Of a stretch of 24,086 bases of DNA, positions 11,657 through 20,340 are shown one piece after another. The notes beneath the pieces are model-generated. The model did not search any database, was not told the origin of the DNA, and saw only the letters and a list, made by a program, of their open reading frames with translations. The stretch is from Hypsibius dujardini. Lineage: Eukaryota; Tardigrada; Eutardigrada; Parachela; Hypsibiidae. The number at the start of each line of letters is the position of its first letter. Positions within the stretch are counted from its first letter, which is position 1. A program made the position numbers and the translations under genes. The DNA lies in contig LRSR01009249.1 in assembly GCA_001579985.1 (NCBI GenBank), positions 1 to 24,086 of the forward strand. The letters run 5' to 3'.

Positions 11657-12568
11657 CTTGGATTGAAGAGACCGCGTTATTGATTGGAATTTTCCTCGTT
11701 GTCGTTTGTCGCTTTTCCTTCCATTAGCTTCACGCGATGGTGTGTGTCATATCTCCAGAAGGTCTCGCTTTCGTCCAGTCAATTGAAGCATCTGACACTT
11801 AACCCATTCGCTTATTTCACCTGCGTTCCTAGTCTCTCTCCTCTCTCACTCGAATCACAACTGACTGAACAGGCTGCTGACTTTCCGGTTATGCAATGCG
11901 GAAGAAAAGAAAGGGGAGGTCGACCATACTAGGCAATGTTGACATATCGATCCAGTCCAGATTCCCTTGTCAAAGCTGCTCGATCTTGAACCAGTGCATT
12001 GTCAACCGGCTGCAGGAGTATCACGATTTTGTGGTCTTTAGTTTTACTCTCCTTGTGTCCGTCATCGTTTCGGTTTCCGCAGGTTTTAATAACGTTCAAC
12101 CATACTGAACTACAACAATACATGGAACTACCTCTTGTCAATATGTTATCCCATGGAAAAACGTTTACGGCACCTTACTACAAGCAGGTATGGTTTGTAA
12201 AAGCAATTCCGGAAACGCTTATGATTCTTCTGGCATATACAATTGGTGAGCAAGCATGTACCTCAAGGTCCCTCAAGTACTGAGTATCGATTCGAGCCAT
12301 CCGGGAGACTCTTGCCATCGCAACATCATGTTCCGTATTGTTCTTGTGTGTCGTGATGGAGCTTTCAAGGTTATTCGAATAAAGTATCTTGTGACGCAAA
12401 TTCTTCTGATGAATGAGATGAAAGCTTTAAAAAATTGTAGGACAATCGAATTTTAATGAGAGGTGCGTTGAAAAGACTCACTGATATAATTTTTGTTTGG
12501 AAGAGGTGTTTATTGCCCTCTCCGGATGTGACTGTTTGCGCGTAATAATAACCCCTAGCATGTTTTCG
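11657..12568. other. Intergenic DNA without a supported gene
   Basis: Several plus-strand open frames (around 11896-12456) include one TM-like hydrophobic stretch (12011-12082) and one segment flanked by good-looking splice sites (12083-12247). They do not join into a protein I can recognise, and phases and neighbours are not convincing. No RNA gene or transposon end was recognised. Confidence 0.4.
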
Positions 12569-12596
12569 AAGGTCCTAAAAACATTTTTAGGACCTT
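12569..12596. repeat. Perfect 13-bp inverted repeat with 2-bp loop
   Basis: Arm AAGGTCCTAAAAA (12569-12581), spacer CA, and its exact reverse complement (12584-12596). As RNA it would form a tight hairpin, and as DNA a near-perfect palindrome. It sits at the edge of the degenerate repeat block at 12668-12778 and may belong to the same decayed element. Confidence 0.85.
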
Positions 12597-12667
12597 TTTC
12601 GGTACAAATTTCACGACATTTTTGGACAAAAAAAGATGCTCTTAAACTGCCGCTATTTTGGCCGGGT

Positions 12668-12778
12668 GCCAAAATTTGTCCCGTGCCGAAAGGAACAAAT
12701 TTAGTCCACCGACAGTTGTTTGGCCCTAGGGCCAAAATTAATCCCGCGCTGAATATAGAACAAAATTTGTCCGCCGAC
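12668..12778 (+). repeat. Degenerate tandem repeat with an internal 18-bp palindrome
   Basis: Unit 1 (12668-12713, 46 bp) and unit 2 (12731-12778, 48 bp) both run from GCCAAAATT to a CCRCCGAC-like end and align along their whole length with a few substitutions and small indels. Between and overlapping them lies a perfect palindrome TTTGGCCCTAGGGCCAAA (12719-12736). Similar modules (CCAAATAAGTCCCG) recur near 14270-14315. This looks like the internal repeat structure of a decayed DNA transposon or satellite. The family is unknown. Confidence 0.6.
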
Positions 12779-14155
12779 TTTATTTCATCTTGTTCCAGAA
12801 CAGTCTAAAACTGATAGTCTTATAGATGACGCCGGTTTTCCGCTGGGAGACTAGGTTAATGATAACACAGAAATTTAAAAATAAAAAACAGAAGTCGAAA
12901 AAAAAAAATATTACTCTGTATTTGTACCCAATAATACACTCCAAAGTTAAGGACAACAACAATAAAACAGCAAATTCCAAGCCACTGATTCGACGTCACC
13001 CAGTGCGTTGATAGATCTAAACAGAAAGGAGGAAAAAATTTTACTCGAATCTTAAAATAAGAGACTAAAGAAAGGTGAGAGAACATGCAATTGTCAGGTG
13101 TACACTGCAAATCTAGCCGTTGGAAAAACTAAAACGATTAACCAAGTGATTGATTCATTGATTAAATACGATACGAATATTTTTTTTCAAAGTCACTTTA
13201 TACCTCTTGCCGTCGCCTTAATCTGTATTTAAAAGAGTATTTTAGGTGCTTATTCGATTTATCCTTTTTATTTAAAGAGCTTTCATTATCCTATAACGGG
13301 AAAAGACTTAAAAACAACGATGAAAAATATAATAGCAGACGCGTCCAATAATCAGTCAATCAACCACTGGTTTGAGCGTCAAATTTTCTTAACGGCCAGA
13401 CAAAAAATTTGAATTCTCGTTAAGACAACAACTTCCACTTACCTTAAACGACTTCCTCCCTTGGCAATTATTCCATCGGAAATGATGCTTGTAAATAAAT
13501 ACGCCTGCAAAGTAAAACATTTTTGGAAAACATGTCCGTTAAAAATGATTGCATATTCACCGCGTGCTTACCGGTCAATGACATCGAATCATTCCAATTC
13601 TGAAATCACGAGCGCCGAGCAGAAAAATGCCGAAATGTTTTAGCAAAAATGATTTGGTAAATTGGTAATAGGGTATTTGTAAAAACATGCTACGGGGAAA
13701 TAAAAAAATTCGCATTTTTACGTTTCTGCAAAATAACGGCTGCACAATAACTGCGCAATGCACAAGCCGTTGAGCCGTTGAACGCTGTGCACTTGCGCAT
13801 TTTCGCACGTGCATTTGATCAAATTACGACCTTTTTACCCTTCGGAGTTTGGACATTCGGATCAGCATTTAATTGCGAGTTCCATCATTGCGGACAATGG
13901 TGAATTGTTTAAAAAAGGTTAAATATTGACGTCTGGTATCAATTTCTTTATGTCTATTTCGATTTTATATTCATATCGGCTTTCTGTTTGTCTTCTCGTC
14001 TTTATTACATGGCGTAATATTACAGTTGTACGCGTGTAGATGTACAGTACTTTGCTGAAAATAAAGCCAAGTTTCTTTGCCTAGCTTTTAAATTTTGTGG
14101 TTTTGCTCGTCTGAATTACAAAAGATAAATTTATTCACCTCTTGGCCTTGCGGAA
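12779..14155. other. AT-rich intergenic DNA
   Basis: Open frames here are short, lysine/asparagine- or phenylalanine-rich and overlap on both strands, as expected by chance in AT-rich DNA. I see no gene, RNA gene or complete mobile element. Confidence 0.5.
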
Positions 14156-14315
14156 AAATTAAGTACTCAAGAGACATAATTTGGGAACTTATCTATTCTC
14201 ATTTTGACACGGAGGACAAATTAAGTACTCAAGAGACTTTCTTTTGTCCAGTCACAGCATAAGTAAGTTCCCAATTAAGTCCCCCGGCAGAAATACAGGA
14301 CCAAATAAGTCCCGT
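14156..14315. repeat. Nested direct and inverted repeats, probable decayed element
   Basis: A 20-bp exact direct repeat, AAATTAAGTACTCAAGAGAC, occurs at 14156-14175 and 14218-14237. An inverted pair surrounds the second copy: TAATTTGGGAACTTA (14177-14191) and TAAGTTCCCAATTA (14264-14277), identical apart from one extra T. Two further AATTAAGTCCCC / CCAAATAAGTCCCG modules follow (14272-14313). Short nested repeats like these are common in degraded MITEs, but no target duplication or clear ends were found. Confidence 0.5.
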
Positions 14316-14377
14316 GCATTACTAGGGAACAGTAGTGACGACACGTTCCACTCGTTGCCATTTCAGTGCAAGGATAA

Positions 14378-14955
14378 GTCACTCTATATAAATATTATGG
14401 AAAGTACTCCTTATTATTAACATGGGGTATAATTTTGAGTAATAGTCTTGACTTACTCGTTGTGCCTGAGCGACCCACCAGCGGTCAAAAGTTTTGGCAG
14501 GCCGCACATCGCAAGGGCAAGCCGGTCAGAATGAGAGACCCCACACATGTCCTTCAACAAGGACGTACATTGGAGACCCCCACCAAGTACTTGTTCTAAT
14601 GCATTAGAACAATCTCATTCGTAACCGTAACAAGATATATCTGAGAAAGCAATCAAGCTAATCGAGAAGAAGCTTCCGGTCAGGCTGAAAACAGTTAGTT
14701 CAAACGGGAGCGACCTGCACACATCAGTTGCATGGTCCCTCCCCACCCTGTTAGGTCAATTTCCCACCACACAAGTTGCAGGTACCTTGCGAGTACTCAC
14801 CAGCGGGAGGTTATCATCATCATCATGGGTTGTTAATGGACTTGTTAATCACTACTGAAAGAGACCAACCGTTTCTCTCTCTTTCAGATACCGATGACTT
14901 GGCAGAAACATTCGTCGCGTTTCATAACTTGATCCAAACGGCAGGAAAATATTAA
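14378..14955 (+). CDS. Doubtful, unrecognised three-exon coding segment
   Basis: Three stretches can be joined in frame: an open frame from 14378 to a donor at 14565, 14635-14781, and 14888-14955 ending in TAA. The first junction gives a 70-bp intron and the second a 106-bp intron with a strong CTCTCTCTTTCAG acceptor; both join in phase 1. Predicted pieces include LLVVPERPTSGQKFWQAA, RKGKPVRMRDPTHVL, KAIKLIEKKLPVRLKTV and ending DDLAETFVAFHNLIQTAGKY. I do not recognise the family. There is no start codon near the beginning, so either an upstream exon is missing or the whole join is chance. It ends seven bases before the upstream ATG of the kinase gene. It could be the tail of an unknown gene, a pseudogene, or noncoding sequence that looks open. 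Confidence 0.2.
14385..14393 (+). promoter_or_regulatory. TATA-like sequence upstream of the kinase gene
   Basis: TATATAAAT on the plus strand. It lies 570 bp before the upstream kinase ATG and 783 bp before the downstream one, so it would need a long 5' UTR. Weak support. Confidence 0.15.
14591..14612. repeat. Perfect 22-bp palindrome
   Basis: Arm TTGTTCTAATG (14591-14601) is followed directly by its exact reverse complement (14602-14612) with no spacer. A zero-spacer palindrome of this length is unexpected by chance and could be a dimeric protein binding site or a transposon remnant. Confidence 0.9.
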
Positions 14956-15175
14956 GCAAAATATGGTCTGCATTGGACTTTTATATCCAGATTACTCCTA
15001 CCACTTATCATCTCGGGCACAAATTTCACCCCTTTTTGCTCGAGAGCTGTACTTAGCCGTATTAGTTGACATTACGGATGGTTATTATCTATGGAGATTT
15101 GATGGTTCCCAGTGGAGTCGGAGCAGCGAGTTCATCCACCAACTTTTCCATGTCGTATTCATTCCGTCCGAGATA

Positions 15176-18100
15176 ATGCAGAAGAATCCCCATGCTGCTG
15201 ATGTATGTTGTCCCTTTCACGCCGCCCACAAACGAGCTCGAGTAGAAGGACCCTCCACATCTTCCCCTCTTTCCCTAGCTCGTGACCGGGAGCCAACTGC
15301 AACATTAACCAGAGAAAAAGCACTCTCCTCTCCTCCTTCCACTCCTCCAATGGCCTCGAGCCAACCCGTCCAAAAAAATACCACAGCTCCACCGAGACAG
15401 ACACGCACACTTAGTCAACGAATGCTCGGTCAGGGCGACAAACTGAAGAAACTTTTTCGCACCAGTTCCAGCGGAAACTCGATAGATGGCACTCCCAACC
15501 ATCCATTGACAATATCCGTCTCCAATTCCAGCTTAGCTGCTGCTGCTGCTGCCCCCACAGCCCCTGAGCATCAGCATGAGTATTATCATCACAAGACTAC
15601 GTCGTCGGTCGGTGGACCCCCCGAGGACCACACCGCCACCACTAGTGAGGAAGGCATGTCGGGTGGAATGCAAAATGGTCCGACTAGTCCGTCCCACCAG
15701 ATCGGGTCTGGGTCTGGGGTAATGAGGCCTGGGAAGGATGAGAAAGAAGAAGAGGAAGAGACAGGAAGAGAGAAGCAAGAGCGACTTCCGCTGCGGCCGC
15801 CGCCGCCGCCACAGTCGCCGTCAGAATCGATACGGAGCCGTAGCGTGATAAGCAGCAAGAGAGCTGCCTCGATCGATCAACCGGCAACAGCTGCTGGCAT
15901 GGTGATCCTTGGTGGAACTACTGCAATAGCCAAGCAAGAAGAGCAAGGGCAAGAGCCTGGCTTTTGGGCTGCTTGGAGAGTGGGAGCATTCGACAAGCAG
16001 GAGATAAAGAGCAAATTGACGATTGAAGGGCCTGGATGGAACAGCGGGAATATCATTAACAAGTTTCCTGCATCCAATGAGGATTCAGTAAGGCCGCTGG
16101 CGGACCATTCCTCCAACAATTCGGCCTTGCTGGCGTCTCTCGCACAGACTCTCAGTGCCACTGCCAGTGCACTACCCAGTAATGGTCGCACTCTCCCCAA
16201 TTCCCCAAAAGTGCCTCCTCCATTTCCTTCTCAATCTTCTTCCTCGGACCGTCCTTATCCTTCGCCTTCCCGTCAGCGACCGCCACTCTCTCGCTTTCGA
16301 CCAACCGGAGGCAGTTTCGATGGGCTTGATGCATCTCCTCCATCTGCACTTTCTTCTTCGTTAACGGACTCTGATTCGACGGACAGTCTCAACCTAACCA
16401 CTGTGTCAGCAACTTATGCAGCTCCGGGTGCTGCCTCAGGTAACGACAAGAGCCGTAGGGGTTTCATGATGAAAACGCCGCAAACCTTTCAGTCGCATCA
16501 CTCCTTCGCCTCATCCATGTATCATCCCGCCTCGGTACCTCATCTTCCACTGACTGGCGTAGACAATGAGTAAGTTGATCTTTCTTTCCTTCTCCCACAA
16601 TGCATTAGCTAAATAAATTGTTGGCTTTTGAGAGGGAGAGTTGATTGACGCACGGGCATGAGGAGATACTGAGCCAGCCTGAAGCTAAACTTGAAGCGAC
16701 AGATCCCAGGGCCCAGAGGGTGATGCGATCCGTCGCCACTCTTCTTATCGATTCGCTCCAATCTCCTTTGTTCGCTTTTCTGTTGTGTGTGATCCTGTCT
16801 TTTATGCAAGATTATTTTACTTCTAGAACAATAACAGTATCCAGTACCGGAGACGGATATGTCTACTTGAATCAGTACAAATTAAGTAATGAAACCCTTG
16901 GCCACGGCACATACAGGTAAGATCTCGTGATATATAACTTTATGTTAACAATATTCCAAAGTAACAGTGGCTTCAATAAATTTAACTTTTCACCTCGTTT
17001 TGTCCACAGCATCGTCAAACTCGCATATAACACGGAAGACAATACAGTATGTTTTTTTACATTTTTGGCGTTTCAACGTTCCTCTCACATACAATCCATG
17101 CGTGCGGTGTCTTTTTAACCATCGCTGTATTGTAGCATTACGCCATGAAAATCTTATCGAAGAAGAAACTCATGAAGAAGCATCGTTTGACAAGGTAACT
17201 TACTAGCAGGCAATATGTGAAGCTGCATGTATTTTTACTTCGTAAGACTATAGGTCCATAGCATAGCTACAAGTTATTGTCACATTTTATTTATTTTTCA
17301 AGACAAGTAAACGATTGAATAGGTTATTGTTATTGTTTGACTGAACCAGACAAACCCTTGCGGGATATATAAAGTCTGTTTGAAGGAAGTACAAAACAAA
17401 GCAACCACACGAAATGTGAAGATGTTCAGAGATTCACATTTCCAGAGATCGGAAAGCAGAGAACTATCAAGCACTCTCAGTCGTCTGGCGAACATTGTGT
17501 CATCCATCACAGTTATAGCAGTTGCTCATTAATCATCGAAGAATTCAAGTTATTTCCCACTGATAATAGCACTCTGTCAAAGTTCGTTAACTTAATTAAG
17601 GTTTGATTTACGTATTTTTTAATCAGACACATTGTTTAGAATAAGCACGTTCGGTGGGTGGGGTGTGAGGAGACTCTCAAACCACCGTGTTCAAGTGCTC
17701 TTGCGGATCGGCTTTCCAACGTGCCTGGCATACGTTTTTTATTTACTATGGTTGGCAGTTCCCTTTGACAAGCTTTACTGTACAAACATGATAGCTAGCT
17801 ACAGAGCTCTCAATATTGGGGGACTGTACAGCGATTTAAAATTCTGCAGCAGGCGGAGGCATTTTTGAGGAAAGGGACACTTGCCGTGCACGGGATGGAT
17901 GGTGGTATGGTCGGTGACTGTGTTTGTACAATGTACATGAGAGAAGAAGGAAGGGGCTTTATTACCATCCGTTGATTGTAATCGATTTTTTGAATGAGGT
18001 TGAAGCACTGTCACGGAAAGTTATCAGCTACATACATACATGACAAGACTTACTCGGTATTAACAAATATATACAGTAGTAACTTACTAAACGACGATTC

Positions 18101-19892
18101 CGTGTGCTGAAAGAGCGGCTCTTTTCCTTCCCATTATGTCGGTAGCTGCATTGCTTGCATCTCTCACTAGCCCTTTATACCGTACAGTAGATAGAGTAGG
18201 TGTCCTGCTGTGATGAACTCGCACTATCCGGAGGCTTCATTGGGGCACTCTTCCCACTTCCCACCCCATAAAGCACACGTTATTTAAAAATAAGTTGGAC
18301 AGCACGCAACCACACCCAAGGCATGACAAAAATACTACAACAAAAATAATAAATGTATCTCTATGTGTTCGATATGTAACCAAATGGCTTTTGATGATAT
18401 TTTGTTACAGGAAAAGCGGAGATCCCATGCAAGAAGCCTATCGCGAAATAGCCATTCTCAAGAAGTTGAACCACCCTAACATGTAAGAAAGACGGTGTGT
18501 GGTATTAAAGTTGTTGATGCCGCTTGCTAATTGTAATTCTTTAACATTGGCAGTATCCGACTAGTGGAAGTATTGGATGATCCCTCAGAAGATTCCTTGT
18601 AAGTTCTCTCTTTTACAAACATGATGAGAACAAGTTATATGGTACCTAACCTTGAAGGTACATGGTGTTTGAGCTTCTGGAACGGGGCGAGGTGCTGGTT
18701 ATTCCCACAGGTATCTAAACTCAACGTTTTACTTATTTCAGCGTCTTACTTATTAAGTCGCAATTCTTTACAGAACATCCCCTGCACGAGTCGACGGTTC
18801 GTCGGCTCTTCCGGGATCTCATACTTGGCGTGGAATATCTCCATTATAACGGCATTCTGCATCGCGATCTCAAGCCTTCCAACCTACTGTTGGACGACAA
18901 TGGTCGACTTAAAATTGCCGATTTCGGATTAAGCCACATGTTTGATGGGAAAGACGATCTTTTGGGTGGAACAGTCGGTACACCCGGTATGATCATTGGC
19001 TTGTGAGGTCGAGCGATCCCTTGGCTGTACATGTTGATATACACTCTCGCTTTCTTCTTCGGTTAGCTTTCCATGCACCGGAAATTTTAGCTTGTTCCAA
19101 CGCCGCCAGCACCGTCCGCATCGCAGGAAGCTCCAATCCCGCCAGCCGCAGTGGCAGTCTCAGTCGAGCCGGCTCTGACAGCGACAGCGAGAAGATCATG
19201 TCCAATCGAAGGATACTCTGCTCAGGCATTCCAATGGATGTCTGGTCCATGGGCATCACACTCTTTGCGCTAGTTTTTGGAGGTACGATATACTGCACTG
19301 TTGGGTCTCTTTGTATATCCACCATACAATGTATATCTGACGGTTGGTTATAGACGTTCCATTTCGGGATCAGTTTGTGGTAGACCTTTATAACCAAATA
19401 AAGTCTTCCCCTCCCATTTTCCCGCCCGATATCGTCATCTCGGATCAGCTCCAAGATCTCATTATAAGGTGGGCCCTCTTTTCATCCTTCTTCTATTCTG
19501 TCTGACATCAGTCTACCTTCGTAGGCTGTTGGAGAAAGACCCAGAGCAGCGGATAACCCTGGCCGAGATGCGGAAGCACAATTGGGTTACTCAGGGCGGA
19601 ACTTGTCCCCTCATGCCATCGGAGGAAGACAACTGCAAAGTTCAGATTGAAATCACTGAGGAAGACGTTAAAAACTCTGTTCGCTCAATCCCTCATCTCG
19701 ATACCCTTATCCTCATCAAAGCCATGTTGAAGGTAAACAAGACTGACAAGTTCAAACAAACACTTGATTGGGGATTGATCCTTTTATTCTCTTACTCCAC
19801 TTTAGAGGGGCTCTTTCCACCATCCCTTCAAAGGCAATGATGATAACAGAAAGGGCTCTCTCGACTCCAACCTTCCTCCCAGCAGCCACTAG
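15176..19892 (+). CDS. CAMKK: Calcium/calmodulin-dependent protein kinase kinase (CaMKK), 12 exons
   Basis: Ser/Thr kinase expected to phosphorylate CaMKI, CaMKIV and AMPK in the cytosol under calcium/calmodulin control. Exons: 15176-16569, 16827-16916, 17010-17046, 17136-17194, 18411-18482, 18554-18598, 18658-18710, 18774-18986, 19067-19282, 19354-19468, 19525-19732 and 19806-19892. They total 2589 nt (862 aa) and all phases match. Landmarks: NQYKL (480-484); Gly-loop LGHGTYSIV; YAMK lysine K512; αC REIAIL (E539); [24 protein letters not shown] (613-620); DFG (633-635); [36 protein letters not shown] and [16 protein letters not shown] match the autoinhibitory/calmodulin-binding end of CaMKKs. 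The first 478 residues are low-complexity (poly-Ala, acidic and poly-Pro runs), against about 130-160 in mammals. There is no Arg-Pro-rich insert after K512, and a Ser-rich insert sits between APE and DVW. The ORF also has an in-frame ATG at 14963, which would add 71 unconvincing residues, so the start is uncertain. Confidence 0.92.
15536..15831 (+). repeat. Low-complexity coding tracts in the kinase N-terminus
   Basis: Exon 1 of the kinase carries a GCT run encoding about six alanines (near 15536-15555), an acidic GAAGAAGAGGAAGAG run (about 15745-15763) and a CCGCCGCCGCCGCC run encoding a proline tract (about 15795-15812). These simple triplet runs are in frame and likely fall in a disordered region. 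Confidence 0.75.
16570..16826 (+). other. Intron 1 of the kinase gene
   Basis: 257-bp intron with a GTAAGT donor and a TTTTACTTCTAG acceptor. It separates the low-complexity N-terminal exon from the exons encoding the conserved kinase domain. No other feature is seen. Confidence 0.85.
17195..18410 (+). other. Intron 4 of the kinase gene (1.2 kb)
   Basis: Phase-2 intron with a GTAACT donor and a TTTTGTTACAG acceptor. It lies exactly where vertebrate CaMKKs carry the Arg-Pro-rich insert. I looked for an Arg/Pro-rich exon with matching phase and found none. Three TACAGTA/TACTGTA heptamers lie at 17776-17782, 18072-18078 and 18183-18189. No gene or mobile element is recognised. Confidence 0.8.
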
Positions 19893-20340
19893 AGAACCAT
19901 CGCAACCTTCCACATACATTAATTCCTTTTTCATCCTTCCACCTTTTTCGGAGACGGTTCATTTGGTTGAATGTGGAATGACTTTGTTGAACGTCTGTGC
20001 CGGTCCAGCGATCCTTCCTTCTCCTTCCGCTGGTCAATGACTAAAAGAATGCAGATGGTGCTCTTTTTTGTAAGCAAGCTTTCAAGTGTGAGATAATGCG
20101 TATACATAACATGACAGCCGTTTTGATAAAAAATTAATGACATCTTTGTGAAACTGATAAAATCTCCCGTGGGGACATTCAAATCAAATGGTATCAGGCG
20201 AAAACGCAGAAAAAATTAGTAGCGGCTAAAGCATAAATGTGTCGTGCAATCAAAAGCCAGCAAAAATAGTCAAATCAAGCGAGAGCGCTTATTATCTTTG
20301 CGCTGTGAAGTCAGCGTTGTCTAGCTGCATCAGTCCACCC
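19893..20340. other. Convergent 3' intergenic region between kinase and LAPTM4-like genes
   Basis: 448 bp separate the two stop codons of these tail-to-tail genes, so both 3' UTRs must lie here and may overlap. I find no AATAAA on either strand. On the plus strand the nearest variants are GATAAA (about 20124 and 20155) and CATAAA (about 20232). No open frame of note is present. Confidence 0.7.

Noticed and set aside
11896-12247. TM-like stretch resembling the first helix of sodium-solute symporters, followed by a segment with good splice flanks
   Set aside because: The downstream sequence does not continue the symporter pattern and the donor after the helix (GTTTTA) is poor. The pieces do not form one protein.
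12285-12310. GATTCGAGCC resembling a tRNA B box
   Set aside because: There is no matching A box, acceptor stem or anticodon arm at the right distance upstream.
14963-15175. 71-residue extension of the kinase from the upstream ATG
   Set aside because: It is open and in frame, but its hydrophobic composition differs sharply from the following low-complexity region. Kept as an alternative start only.
15533-15887. Minus-strand frames opposite kinase exon 1
   Set aside because: Antisense shadows of the low-complexity Ala, Glu and Pro tracts.
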